A stretch of DNA of 64,000 nucleotides from positions 231,180 through 295,179 of the forward strand of contig JAPPJY010000016.1 of assembly GCA_028874335.1 (NCBI GenBank), read 5' to 3'. The stretch comes from Gemmatimonadota bacterium. GTDB lineage: Bacteria > Latescibacterota > UBA2968 > GCA-2709665. Positions 49,159 to 58,497 of this stretch are shown here, piece after piece. The first letter of the stretch is position 1. Every line of letters begins with the position of its first letter. Position numbers and translations under genes: made by a program. The notes under the pieces are model-generated. The model had not been told where the DNA came from. It ran no database searches and saw only the letters and a program-made list of their open reading frames with translations.

Positions 49159-51912
49159 CTACTCACCCGGTAGCTCGACCAGAACGCTCATCGCATCCTC
49201 GGAACTGAAGACGCGTCTCCCGTCCATTTCGGCAAACGTCCCGCCGTGCAAGACCACAGATCCGACACCGTCCGGTCCCAGTCGCACCAGACTGGCGAGG
49301 GCGTCCGTGGTCAGCCCGCCCGCGGTGACGTTTTCATCTCCCGTTCTGAATACCGCCAGCGCGGTCGCGTCAGAACCGCTTACCCGGATGCCGATCCCGC
49401 CATGCCCCGTCACCCGCGTCGCTGAAACCGGTTCAGCCTCAGCGGAACGCAGCGGCTGAAGCAGGTGAAGGTAGTGCACGCTCTCCACCGGCCCCGGCGT
49501 CGGAAAACGCAGATAGGGCTGCCGATCCGCATCCCGTGGGGCGGGCGTGGAATCGATCCTGACAGCGGACGGCTCAGGCGAGAAATGTCTGATGTGCATC
49601 CTTGCCGCGCGTCCCTCGATTCTGGACGTCCCGCCGGCGACTGTCACCTTGCCGTACGGGCTCAGCAGCCGCCACTCGATCTGTCTGGGCCGCTTTCCGG
49701 CGGTTTCGATCTCATCGAACAGCACCAGGTACCGCAGGTCCGGGTCGCCCCGCGGCTTCAAAAACATCAGATGGCGGCGATAGGTATCCAGCAGGGGTCG
49801 GTACGCGTGCGCCGCCTCCCCCCTTACGTAATCGTAGTCCTTTGAGAAATAGGTCTCCTCGATCCTGCCGCTCTTCGTAATATCCTCCGGTCCCAGCCAT
49901 TGCAATTCGTACTCGCGCGGCACAGGGCTTTCCTCGTGCACCGTCGGCTGTCCCCGTCCATCCACCAGAATCGTGTTTCGCCCCGGTGTGCCCTGGTACC
50001 AGGCCGTCAGATCGTACTGCGCCTGCGTCAGCGCCGCTTCGCCCGTCTTCGGTGTCCGCGGCGGCGACAACAGACGCTCCCCGAACGCGGTGAGCGTAAA
50101 CGCATTCTTGTCTCCCTGTTCCTTACTCACTTCCGGTCCGGACGTGAACGTGATGTTCACCCCTTCCGCGTGAAACGTGTCGTATAACTTAACCAGCCCC
50201 AGGTCCCGGAAGTGAAACCCGGTCACGTCATTCTTCGGAGCCGCCGGCGGCAGGCTCTCGTCGTAGAACAGGAACTCCCAGGGCCCGTGGAAATAGAGCC
50301 CCTTCGCCGCCGCAACTCCCAGCGTATACGTTCCGTCCATCTCCTCAACTGCCTTGGCGATTTCGTGTTCACCTGTAAATGCGATGCCCCTTACACGCCG
50401 CCCTCCGGACATCAGCATCAGCATTGCCTGCCCGGTGTCCGATCGGTACTTACGCAGTGAAGCCCGGATCTCGCCGGCGCGCAAGCTGGCGAATCCGAGG
50501 GCCGTCTCCCCCCGTTCTTCCGTCAGCGCGACCGGTCCAGCCAGGCGTTCCACGACACCCCCGGCGGCGTCAAGGACCTCAAGAGAACCGATCTCGACCC
50601 GATCGCCCTCAACCTGAAGCGTGACCAGGTCGATCCCTTCCACGCGTTCAATATCCTGCCGGTCCCGCAGGACGCCATTCACTTCGATCTGTATCCGGCC
50701 GGTCCCGGCATCCCACCGCAGGGAAACCGTATAAGGGGTTTCAGGCTGGTAAATGACTTTATCCCGGTTATACCAGTACGCCGGGTATCCCTTCATATCG
50801 GGTCCCAGACCGTGCTCCAGGGCCAGCCACTGAAGCGCAGGATCCCGCAGTCTGCCGGCGTGCGCCAGAAGGCCCGCCCGATCGTTATAGTGCCCGCGTG
50901 AGCTGTACATCTCCATCCCGAAAATCAGAAAGTGCGACAGCCGGCGCAACGGCCCGGTATCGAACAGGTCCGGCCCTCCGTTTCGGGCCAGCGCCTCCAT
51001 AAACCGACCCCCGTCGCTCAGGCAGACCCCAAGCCAGCCCCGTCCCTCCATCCGCTCTCCGTCTCTGCCATAGGCCGCCGGCAGGAGGTAGTCCCGCGTG
51101 AGCACCAGCCCCATATCCAGCCAGTCCCGCGCCTCTTCGACCTCGTAGAGCAGCCCCAGCCCCGCCAGTCCCTCAAGCGGTATGCTCCGCCACCTGTGGT
51201 TATTCGCAAGCGACCCGCGCCGCGCCGCCGGGTCCTGCGTCAGCCAGTACGCATCCTTTTCGCACAGTTTCCGCCCCTTCTCGCGCAGTCCCGCAAGCAG
51301 ACGTTCGCGTTCCTCCCGGGAGAATCGATCGGGAATCCAGTCGTAGACGATCACCGCTCCCGACAGAATCATGGCCGCCTCCATATCCCAGGGATCGGCC
51401 GCCGGACCCCAGTTCTCCCAGCCCGCGTACGCCAGCGCCCACGCCTTGGCGCGCCTGGCGAAGACCTCCTCCTCCGTCAGCAGGTAGGCGAACGCGTACA
51501 AGGGACCGTAGTATTGCATCGCGTACGCATAGGACAGAAAATCGTAGGTCGCCTTCAGAAACGACTCGTCGTAACTGCCATCGGGTAAACGGCTGTGGGA
51601 CGCTCCGGCGGGCGGTTCTTTGGGAATCGGGTTTCTCAACGTCAGCCTGGCCGCCCGGACAATCCCCTCGGCACACGTCCGGTACGGTTCCCGCCCGGCC
51701 ATTTCGCGCAGACGCGGCACGTCTTCGGCAGAGAAGAAAAGGTAGGGATGCGTGCGTTCGGCCTCCAGCAGCGCCCCGCTGATCCCCCGGTCTCCCAGCA
51801 GTTCCCTGATGTTCACAGGCTCACCCCCGAAAACCGAACTCCATGAAACCGTCATTGAGGCAGCCAGTGCACAGACTCCTGCCCATCCTGATTTTGTATT
51901 GCCAGGCATCAT
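49159..51912 (-). CDS. Secreted heparinase II/III-like polysaccharide lyase
   Basis: A 917-aa protein with a signal peptide (WAGVCALAASMTVSWSSVFGG, about residues 10-30). Residues 55-420 form an alpha-helical toroid (LFFSAEDVPRLREMA at the start, ANNHRWRSIPLEGLAGLGLLY, GRGWLGVCLSDGGRFMEAL, SSRGHYNDRAG). The second half is beta-rich with INITFTSGPE and QYDLTAWYQGTPGRNTILVDGRGQ, typical of the heparinase II/III C-terminal domain. The ATG ATG start overlaps the stop of a decayed fragment, and the ribosome binding site is weak. It probably cleaves an acidic polysaccharide outside the cytoplasm, feeding the importer encoded downstream. The polymer identity is unknown. Confidence 0.8.
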   Translation of the reverse strand: MMPGNTKSGWAGVCALAASMTVSWSSVFGGEPVNIRELLGDRGISGALLEAERTHPYLFFSAEDVPRLREMAGREPYRTCAEGIVRAARLTLRNPIPKEPPAGASHSRLPDGSYDESFLKATYDFLSYAYAMQYYGPLYAFAYLLTEEEVFARRAKAWALAYAGWENWGPAADPWDMEAAMILSGAVIVYDWIPDRFSREERERLLAGLREKGRKLCEKDAYWLTQDPAARRGSLANNHRWRSIPLEGLAGLGLLYEVEEARDWLDMGLVLTRDYLLPAAYGRDGERMEGRGWLGVCLSDGGRFMEALARNGGPDLFDTGPLRRLSHFLIFGMEMYSSRGHYNDRAGLLAHAGRLRDPALQWLALEHGLGPDMKGYPAYWYNRDKVIYQPETPYTVSLRWDAGTGRIQIEVNGVLRDRQDIERVEGIDLVTLQVEGDRVEIGSLEVLDAAGGVVERLAGPVALTEERGETALGFASLRAGEIRASLRKYRSDTGQAMLMLMSGGRRVRGIAFTGEHEIAKAVEEMDGTYTLGVAAAKGLYFHGPWEFLFYDESLPPAAPKNDVTGFHFRDLGLVKLYDTFHAEGVNITFTSGPEVSKEQGDKNAFTLTAFGERLLSPPRTPKTGEAALTQAQYDLTAWYQGTPGRNTILVDGRGQPTVHEESPVPREYELQWLGPEDITKSGRIEETYFSKDYDYVRGEAAHAYRPLLDTYRRHLMFLKPRGDPDLRYLVLFDEIETAGKRPRQIEWRLLSPYGKVTVAGGTSRIEGRAARMHIRHFSPEPSAVRIDSTPAPRDADRQPYLRFPTPGPVESVHYLHLLQPLRSAEAEPVSATRVTGHGGIGIRVSGSDATALAVFRTGDENVTAGGLTTDALASLVRLGPDGVGSVVLHGGTFAEMDGRRVFSSEDAMSVLVELPGE

Positions 51913-52049
51913 GTCCGACGCAATGCGGTGATCGCACCCCCGTCCGTGCCTGCCAGAAGGGCCGGACCATCGGCGAGATCCAGGCCGGCAGGAATCCCGG
52001 AGAGCTTGTTATTGCGATAGGATGTGCTTACTTTACCCGGTCGATCGCG
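51909..52049 (-). pseudogene. Remnant of a propeller-protein C-terminus
   Basis: An open stretch of 46 codons ends in NNKLSGIPAGLDLADG and LLAGTDGGAITALRRT-stop. It resembles the last blade of the 1223-aa protein (RLTLPGGSGLLVGTDGGSVSAF). It has no start and an upstream stop in frame, and its stop overlaps the next gene's ATG. It is best explained as what is left of a deleted upstream propeller gene. Confidence 0.65.
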
Positions 52050-52072
52050 TCACACGCCGTAGAAGGGTCAGG

Positions 52073-53188
52073 ATGGCAACCGTAGTCCTAAAAGACGTCC
52101 GAAAGATCTATAGCGAAAACACCGTCGCGGTAAACGACTTCAGCCTTCGCGTTGAGGACGGCGAGTTCGTGGTGCTGGTGGGGCCTTCCGGATGCGGAAA
52201 GTCGACCACCCTCCGGCTGATTGCCGGCCTGGAGGAGGCGACCGGGGGTGAAATCTACATTGACGGTTGCCTGGCGAACGACGTTCCGCCCAAAGACCGG
52301 AATATAGCGATGGTCTTCCAGAACTACGCCCTCTACCCCCACATGGACGCCTACCGGAATATGGCCTTCGGGCTGAAACTGCGAAAATATCCCAGGGCTG
52401 AGATCGACGACCGGGTGCGAGAGGCGGCGGACATCCTGGGAATCCACGACCTGCTGCGCCGAAAGCCGAAGGAACTCTCAGGCGGACAACGCCAGCGGAT
52501 AGCCCTTGGCCGGGCTATCGTCCGGAAACCGAAGGTCTTCCTTTTCGACGAGCCCCTGTCCAACCTGGACGCCAGACTGCGGGTTCAGATGCGAACGGAA
52601 CTCAGCAAGCTGCATGCACGGCTCAACGCGACCATGATTTACGTCACCCACGACCAGGTCGAAGCGATGACCATGGGCGACCGCCTCGTCGTCATGCAGG
52701 ACGGACGGATCCAGCAGGTCGGAGCCCCGATCCACCTGTACCGGAGACCCGCGAACCGGTTCGTCGCCGGCTTTATCGGCAGCCCGTCGATGAATTTCCT
52801 CGAGGGCGAACTCGTCCGGGACGGCGGCCTGGCGTTCCGGGGAGACGGCCTCCGTCTCCCGATCCCGGACCGGCACGGGGACAGCCTGTCAGGACACGTC
52901 GGCCGCCGCGCCATCCTTGGAATCCGCCCCGAGCACATTCTTTTCGCGTCTTCAGCCCATGGGGTCCGGGAAGCGGAAGCGGTCACCGCGAAGATCGAAG
53001 TCGTCGAACCGATGGGACATGAAACCTACCTTTACCTGGCCGTCGGGAGGGCCTCGTTCGTCGCCCGGGTCACCGCAGACCATACACCGGCCGCGAAAGG
53101 CGACGTCCGGCTGGCATTCGACTTCTCCGCCGTCCACTTCTTCGACCGGGAGACCGGAGCCGCGCTGCTCCGGACTCCAGCCGAATAG
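52073..53188 (+). CDS. Sugar ABC importer ATPase, MalK/UgpC-like
   Basis: The start at 52073 (MATVVLKDVRKIY) has AAGGG upstream. The track adds 17 spurious residues. The 371-aa protein has Walker A GPSGCGKSTT (about 38-47), Q-loop VFQNYALYPHM, signature LSGGQRQRIALGRA (about 135-148), Walker B VFLFDEPLSNLD, and H-loop THDQVEAM. It continues with the C-terminal OB-fold/TOBE regulatory domain of MalK-type ATPases (ILGIRPEHI). It is convergent with the permease genes, an unusual layout since the ATPase is normally collinear with or distant from its permeases. It is the obvious energy source for the importer at 53214-56206. Confidence 0.95.
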   Translation: MATVVLKDVRKIYSENTVAVNDFSLRVEDGEFVVLVGPSGCGKSTTLRLIAGLEEATGGEIYIDGCLANDVPPKDRNIAMVFQNYALYPHMDAYRNMAFGLKLRKYPRAEIDDRVREAADILGIHDLLRRKPKELSGGQRQRIALGRAIVRKPKVFLFDEPLSNLDARLRVQMRTELSKLHARLNATMIYVTHDQVEAMTMGDRLVVMQDGRIQQVGAPIHLYRRPANRFVAGFIGSPSMNFLEGELVRDGGLAFRGDGLRLPIPDRHGDSLSGHVGRRAILGIRPEHILFASSAHGVREAEAVTAKIEVVEPMGHETYLYLAVGRASFVARVTADHTPAAKGDVRLAFDFSAVHFFDRETGAALLRTPAE

Positions 53189-53213
53189 CAAACGGTTGCG
53201 GGTCTGAAGGCGC

Positions 53214-54053
53214 TCATGACTTCACCGCTCCCGACATCAGACCCGTCGTCAACCGTTTCCTGACCAGCAGAAACAGCAGCACGGTGGGAACCGTCGCCAC
53301 CACCGCGGTCGCCATCAGCAGGTTCCATTCCACCACGTTGTTCTTTTCCCACGCATAGAGCGCCATCGTGATCGGCTGCATTTCCCTCCGGGAAACGAGC
53401 ACCAGCGCGAAGATGAACTCGTTCCAGGCGGTCACGAACGCAAAGATCGCGGTCGTCGCCAGCCCGGGCCCGGTCAGCGGCAGGGCGATCCTGAAGAGCA
53501 TGCCCGTCCGGGACAGGCCGTCGATCATCGCGGCGTCTTCCAGTTCTACGGGAATGTGCCTGAAAAACCCCGCCAGTATCCAGATCGAAAACGGAAGGGT
53601 AACGGCGGTATTCACCATAATCAGGCCGCTGTACGTGTCCAGAAGATGGAGCGCCTTCATCACCTTGAATAGGGGAATTAGAACGATCACCGGGGAAAAC
53701 ATCTGCATCACCAGGATGCCCAGACTGAACACACCGCGCCCGCGGAACCTGATGCGGGCCATCGCGTAGGCCGCCGGAGTCGCCACGGCAATGTTCAGAA
53801 ACGTGGTTCCCGTGGCGATGATCATGCTGTTCACCAGATGGCGCGCCATGGGAATCCGGACGAAGATATCCACGTAATTCTGCCACGCAAACAGCCTGGG
53901 CACCAGCGTCGCCGGCGATTGGAACACTTCGCCCAGCGTCTTCAGGGAGGTCCCCGCAACCACCAGAAACGGAAACAGCGCGAAAGCGGCGACGCCCGCT
54001 ATCAGGAGCGACCGCAATACGTCGGCCGGCCGCACGCGGAACGGTCCCAACAC
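53214..54053 (-). CDS. Sugar ABC importer permease, MalG type
   Basis: I prefer the GTG at 54053, whose G is the last base of the upstream stop TAG and which has GGGAGG four bases before. The track's 54083 start overlaps the previous gene by 31 bases. The 279-aa protein has six membrane helices and the EAA loop ELEDAAMIDGLSRTGMLFRIALPL that contacts the ATPase (about residues 180-205). It has the MalG-type ending (LLVRKRLTTGLMSGAVKS). Operon order: binding protein, MalF-type, MalG-type. Confidence 0.92.
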   Translation of the reverse strand: MLGPFRVRPADVLRSLLIAGVAAFALFPFLVVAGTSLKTLGEVFQSPATLVPRLFAWQNYVDIFVRIPMARHLVNSMIIATGTTFLNIAVATPAAYAMARIRFRGRGVFSLGILVMQMFSPVIVLIPLFKVMKALHLLDTYSGLIMVNTAVTLPFSIWILAGFFRHIPVELEDAAMIDGLSRTGMLFRIALPLTGPGLATTAIFAFVTAWNEFIFALVLVSRREMQPITMALYAWEKNNVVEWNLLMATAVVATVPTVLLFLLVRKRLTTGLMSGAVKS

Positions 54054-54919
54054 TATACCTCCCGCCTGTAGAACACGCGCCACTGGAGAATGCTGATCCC
54101 AAGCAGCAGGAAGAACGCCAGAACGGTGAGTGCGCCGGCCTGGCCGAAATTGAAATAACCGAACGCGCGCCGGTAGATTTCAGTGACCATGATCTGGGTC
54201 TGGTTTGCCGGGCCTCCCCCCGTAATAACGTAGATGAAGACAAAGCTGTTGAAGGACCAGATCACGCTGACCAGCAGAACCGCCAGCGTAACCGGACGCA
54301 GGAGCGGCAGGGTGATATGCCGGAACTGGCGGAATTCCGTAGCCCCGTCAATCCTGGAAGCCTCGTACAGATCGCCGGGGATGGACTGCAGCGCCGACAG
54401 GAATGCGAATGTGGTGAACGGCAGGGCCGTCCACAAACGGGCCACAAGTGCCCCGGCAAAGGCCGTTGAAGCGTCCGTCAGCCACTGAACCGGCGCATCG
54501 ATGAGTTGCAGGCCCAGCAGAAGCGAATTCAGGTGCCCGTACTCGCCGTTGTACATCCACTTCCAGGTGATCGCCGCCACCACCAGCGGCATCGCCCAGG
54601 CCAGGATCAGCATGCCCCGGACCCATTCGCTCAAAACCGACTCGCGGCTCAACAACAGCGCCACGCCCAGACCCAATCCCACGTTCATCGCGACCGCCAG
54701 CGCCGTCCACAAGGCCGTGTTCTTCAGCACAAGCAGAAATAGATCGTCCTGCAGGAGTCCGAGGTAATTCCCCAACCCGGCAAACGTCTCTCCCTTGTAG
54801 GACGTGTGATAGAGACTCGTCTCCATCACGTCAAGAATGGGATATCCCATAAACAGAATCAACCATACCGCCGCGGGGGCAACGTAAAGGTACGCCAGCC
54901 GTCGTTTCTCCCGCTCCAT
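54053..54919 (-). CDS. Sugar ABC importer permease, MalF type
   Basis: A 288-aa protein starting at an ATG with AAGGAGG. It has six hydrophobic helices (LAYLYVAPAAVWLILFMGYPIL first) and the EAA-type loop DLYEASRIDGATEFRQFRHITLPLLRP (about residues 190-216). It lies 21 bases after the binding-protein gene and couples to the MalG-type gene through a one-base overlap. With the binding protein it forms the transmembrane channel for oligosaccharide uptake. Confidence 0.92.
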   Translation of the reverse strand: MEREKRRLAYLYVAPAAVWLILFMGYPILDVMETSLYHTSYKGETFAGLGNYLGLLQDDLFLLVLKNTALWTALAVAMNVGLGLGVALLLSRESVLSEWVRGMLILAWAMPLVVAAITWKWMYNGEYGHLNSLLLGLQLIDAPVQWLTDASTAFAGALVARLWTALPFTTFAFLSALQSIPGDLYEASRIDGATEFRQFRHITLPLLRPVTLAVLLVSVIWSFNSFVFIYVITGGGPANQTQIMVTEIYRRAFGYFNFGQAGALTVLAFFLLLGISILQWRVFYRREV

Positions 54920-54940
54920 GCGGCCTCCTTAAAAGCTGTC

Positions 54941-56206
54941 TTAAAATTCCCTGCGGTCCTCGCGCGGAAGCGTCGGGTCTTCCAGTTCTCTCATCAGACG
55001 TGCATAGACCTTATCCAGCGCCTCACGCGGAGACGCCGCGCCCGCCAGTACCATCTGAATCGCCTCTCCCCATCCATCCTGTATCTTCGTCCATTCCGGG
55101 TGTTTCGGCGTCAGTTTGATCAGATCCGCCTGCGCCAGATAATTTCGGATCGGCACGGTCCTGTAATACGCGTGCTCTGACACCGTCCCGGTCACCGGCA
55201 CGCCCCCGTTTTCCACGTCCATCAACTCCCGGTTTTCCGGCCGCTGCGTAAAGCGGATGAAGTCATACGCCAGGTCTTTCTGCTTCGACGTGGAGAACAC
55301 GGAGAGAATGTCCAGAATCAGCAGCATCTTCCGGTCCCGACCCGCCGGCGTCATCAGCGGCTCGCACGCGACTCCGGCATCCCTGCAGCGCCCGTACTGC
55401 CAGGGTCCGCTGAACGTGAGACCTGCCTTTCCCGCATCCATGACCGCATAGCAGTCATCCGCGTTCAGATTCAGGATGCCCGGCGGCATGGCCCTGTCCA
55501 CGAGGTGCAGATCCGTGAGAAACGTCACGTACGCCACCGCCTCGGCGCTGTTGATGGCAAGCCGGCCGTCGCCGTCGAAGAAGTCGGCGCCGAAGCCCCA
55601 CATCATCGCGATCTGTTCCTGCATCAGGTGTTTCGGCCTTCCCGCTCCCACACAGAGCCCGTAGCGTTCGGGCGGGCTGTTCAGCTTGATTGCCAGGTCC
55701 CGGACCGCCTCCCACGTTTCGGGGTGTCCGCTTATCCCTTCCTCTTCCATCCAGTCCCTGCGCGCGTAGAGAATCCGGTTCGCGCCCCACAGCGGCACCC
55801 CGTACGTCTTTCCCCTGTATTCGCCCGCGCTCAGAGCCGTGGAAATCCACGCGTTGCGTTCGTCAGCCGACATGTAGTCGTCCAGCGGCTCCAGCACCCC
55901 GCGCTCCGCGTACTCCGAAATCATCCCCATGAACAGATACCCGAGGTCCGGAAGCGTTCCTCCCTGTATCATGGTATTGTAGACCGTCGGACCCTGATCG
56001 TACGGGATGAACTGCTGCTCGATCCTCACACCCGGATGTTCCGCTTCGAATCCCTTCTTCCACGCCCGGAACGCTTCCCGTTCGGGGCCCATCCAGGCGA
56101 TTCTGAGCGTCGTCTTCTCGCCGGACGAACCGCTATCCGATCCATCGCATCCGGCAAGCACAACAGCCAGAACCAGGACCGCCGAAATCCACAGAAACGA
56201 TCGCAT
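54941..56206 (-). CDS. Extracellular solute-binding lipoprotein of sugar ABC importer
   Basis: The start at 56206 (MRSFLWISAVLVLAVVLAGC) gives a clear lipoprotein signal with cysteine about residue 20. The 421-aa mature part has family 1 solute-binding features: TTLRIAWMGPEREAFRAWKKGFEAEHPGVRIEQQF, LPDLGYLFMGMISEYAERGVLEPLDDY, YGVPLWGANRILYARRDW, and INSAEAVAYVTFL. It is the receptor for the importer. The sugar is unknown, but the polysaccharide lyases suggest an unsaturated uronate oligosaccharide. It lies 20 bases downstream of a DUF6785-like gene. Confidence 0.93.
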   Translation of the reverse strand: MRSFLWISAVLVLAVVLAGCDGSDSGSSGEKTTLRIAWMGPEREAFRAWKKGFEAEHPGVRIEQQFIPYDQGPTVYNTMIQGGTLPDLGYLFMGMISEYAERGVLEPLDDYMSADERNAWISTALSAGEYRGKTYGVPLWGANRILYARRDWMEEEGISGHPETWEAVRDLAIKLNSPPERYGLCVGAGRPKHLMQEQIAMMWGFGADFFDGDGRLAINSAEAVAYVTFLTDLHLVDRAMPPGILNLNADDCYAVMDAGKAGLTFSGPWQYGRCRDAGVACEPLMTPAGRDRKMLLILDILSVFSTSKQKDLAYDFIRFTQRPENRELMDVENGGVPVTGTVSEHAYYRTVPIRNYLAQADLIKLTPKHPEWTKIQDGWGEAIQMVLAGAASPREALDKVYARLMRELEDPTLPREDRREF

Positions 56207-56225
56207 CTCTCTTATCCCCTGCCTT

Positions 56226-58208
56226 TCAATACGCATGAACCCCGTGCCCCTCTCCGCCGAAATACGTGATGTCCAGCACAAACGAAATCCCCACGTTCAA
56301 CGCATACCCGACCATCAATCCCAGGAAAAAGGGAATGGAACGCCGGTACAGAAAAACGCCGCCCGCCTTCAGCACGATCGCCTTTACCGACCAGGCGAGA
56401 AACACCGACAGCACCGAATGAACCGTCATTCCCGACCAGGTAACGGCCAGGCCCAGTGGATGAAGCGGCCACCAGGGCAGGCGGTAACGCAGAAACGTAA
56501 GCGCGAGCATCGCGATGCAGCCGGCGCTGAAATACCCGAAAACCTCGGGCTTCACCGGGTCCGGGCTGGACATCATTCCCACGAATGAGTTAAACGTGGG
56601 CGCCGTCCGACGCAGCAGCGCAATGCTCCCGAAATTGTACGCGCCGATCGTATATCCCCAGTAGAGCGTCAGGCCGACCGACGTCGCCACGGCCGCTGCC
56701 AGGCCCAGCGCAACGGCGAGACCCAGCCGGCGCCGGTCTTCACCGATGAGGTCGCCGATCTTCGCCACGTGCGCCAGAGCCGGCATAAACAGCCCGCGTC
56801 CGTCGTTGCGCAGGGCGAAGGAAAAGGCCAGCGCCGTCATGGCGCGCCCCGGAATTGCCGCGGGCCCGACGGTTCGCAGGATCGCGGTTTGCGGGAACAT
56901 GGGCGAACTGACGTACAGCAGGCCCGATTGCGCCACCACCCGCGCGATGCCCAGATACGTAATAAAAAAGAGCAGCACCAGTACCGTTGCAAGCAGCAGT
57001 CCCATGCCAGAATTGTAGAACCAGGCGATGATGAAGACCAGACTCAACGCCGCGCCGCTCACGGCCGTCCGGTAGGACAGGATCTCCTGAGCATCGTCGG
57101 CAGATGGATGCAGCGCCCCCCTGAAGACCCGGCGCAGGTGTTTCCGGGCGGTCCACAGCCCCCACACCACCAGCGTACAAAGCGCGCCGATACTCTGCCA
57201 CGAAACGGCCGCCCCGCCGGATATCCCGCCGATGCCCAGCCTCCCGAAGGCGAATACCTCCCACATCGCCAGGAAATGGAAGAACCAGATGCTGAAGAGC
57301 ACGTCCAGATTGGCAAGATACGCGAATCCGATCGTGTAGAAGTTGATGGTCGTATGGAGCGATGGAAATCCCTTGAAGAACGAGGTCCACCGGGACGGGA
57401 TGCCGAGAGGAATCTCGGGAAACCCCGGCGCGAAATGCGACATCATGTTCCAGGTCATCACCAGGGTGGCCGCCGCGAAACCGAATTTGAATGCGCGGGT
57501 GCGCATGAATCCCGGGAACAGACCTCCCTCCCGCGCATCGCCGGCCATGTCCGCGGCCACCTGCGCGAGCGGGTACACCAGGCGTTCGTACTCCACCCAC
57601 TGCCGGCGCAGAATCACCATCAGGCACATCGAAGCGAAGGCGAAAGCGCCCACGAGGGCCATCCACCAGCTCAGCGGTCCGGCCCAGGCCCCCAAAGGTA
57701 TCGGGGCATCCCTCGACGGGAGGCCTTCGAACAGCATTCGCATGGTGCCGCCGCGATTCGACGGCGCGATCCAGTCCGGCATGTGGATATGGAAGAAGGC
57801 GCTCCACTGGTTTTCCGGGGTTGCCAGGTAGTACGGGACCGAGATGGTTCCCAGCAGCGTGGTCATCAGACTGAAGCCGGGTACCATCGAACCGGCCAAC
57901 CCCATCGCGGCCACCACCAGAATCTCCGACCGGGACAGGCCCCTGCCGCGCCGCAGCGCCCTGAGCGCGGGATTGACAAACAGCGCCAGAAGCATGAAGG
58001 GCACGAACAGCCCCATGGGGAAATGCGTCACCTGCAGCCAGGAAGCCCGGATCAGGTACAGTGAGTAGAGGATCCAGAAATTGACGAAGACCACCATCAA
58101 CAGACCGATCCCGACGGACCTCGCCGTGACTCCGCTTCGCGTCTCCCGCGGGCTGCCGGACAGGGGTTCCAAGGTATGTATCGGCGACGATTCCATGGAT
58201 ATCGTCAA
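56226..58208 (-). CDS. Polytopic membrane protein, DUF6784/DUF6785-like (copy 2)
   Basis: A 660-aa protein if it begins at TTG 58208, which has GAGG five bases upstream. ATG at 58196 is the alternative. It shares family blocks with the copies at 41118 and 58496: SEILVVAAMGLAGSMVPGFS, SVPYYLATPENQWSAF, IGFAYLANLDVLFSIWFFHF and the C-terminal GEGHGVHAY. It is immediately upstream of the sugar-binding lipoprotein gene. That position beside an ABC sugar importer suggests a role in uptake or export of related compounds, though the function is not established. Confidence 0.8.
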   Translation of the reverse strand: MTISMESSPIHTLEPLSGSPRETRSGVTARSVGIGLLMVVFVNFWILYSLYLIRASWLQVTHFPMGLFVPFMLLALFVNPALRALRRGRGLSRSEILVVAAMGLAGSMVPGFSLMTTLLGTISVPYYLATPENQWSAFFHIHMPDWIAPSNRGGTMRMLFEGLPSRDAPIPLGAWAGPLSWWMALVGAFAFASMCLMVILRRQWVEYERLVYPLAQVAADMAGDAREGGLFPGFMRTRAFKFGFAAATLVMTWNMMSHFAPGFPEIPLGIPSRWTSFFKGFPSLHTTINFYTIGFAYLANLDVLFSIWFFHFLAMWEVFAFGRLGIGGISGGAAVSWQSIGALCTLVVWGLWTARKHLRRVFRGALHPSADDAQEILSYRTAVSGAALSLVFIIAWFYNSGMGLLLATVLVLLFFITYLGIARVVAQSGLLYVSSPMFPQTAILRTVGPAAIPGRAMTALAFSFALRNDGRGLFMPALAHVAKIGDLIGEDRRRLGLAVALGLAAAVATSVGLTLYWGYTIGAYNFGSIALLRRTAPTFNSFVGMMSSPDPVKPEVFGYFSAGCIAMLALTFLRYRLPWWPLHPLGLAVTWSGMTVHSVLSVFLAWSVKAIVLKAGGVFLYRRSIPFFLGLMVGYALNVGISFVLDITYFGGEGHGVHAY

Positions 58209-58258
58209 TCAGCCTCAAATTTGAAAAAGACAACAATCAAATTGGCCACAATGAGCCT

Positions 58259-58497
58259 GAATGCGGGTAGAGGGTAGACCAAAAGCGGTGAGACGGTAGC
58301 CGGTAGAGGGTAGAAGACCACACCACAGCCCACCACCTGGTGAGACGTAAGCCGGGAGAGGTTAGAGATGTCCTGCCTCGTGAGGATTCTTTTCGTGCCG
58401 AAGGCAGCGAGGAATTAAACATCGGGCGAGGATATCATCTACCGTCTACCCTCTCACCTCTACCCGCCTTTCTTCTACCGTCTTACGTCTCCCGGTT
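58259..58497 (-). repeat. Palindromic intergenic repeat, copy 3
   Basis: The reverse complement matches copy 1 over the core (ATTCCTCG, GGCACGA, AGAATCCTCAC, CTCTAACCTCTCCCGGC) and the CACCAGGTGGTGG stretch. The outer part is built of heptamer-like GGTAGAG and GGTAGAC units. It fills the gap between two DUF6785-like genes. ORF 58237-58422 and ORF 5818-6033 share the peptide TSPGLRLTRWW only because of this repeat and are not genes. Confidence 0.85.
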
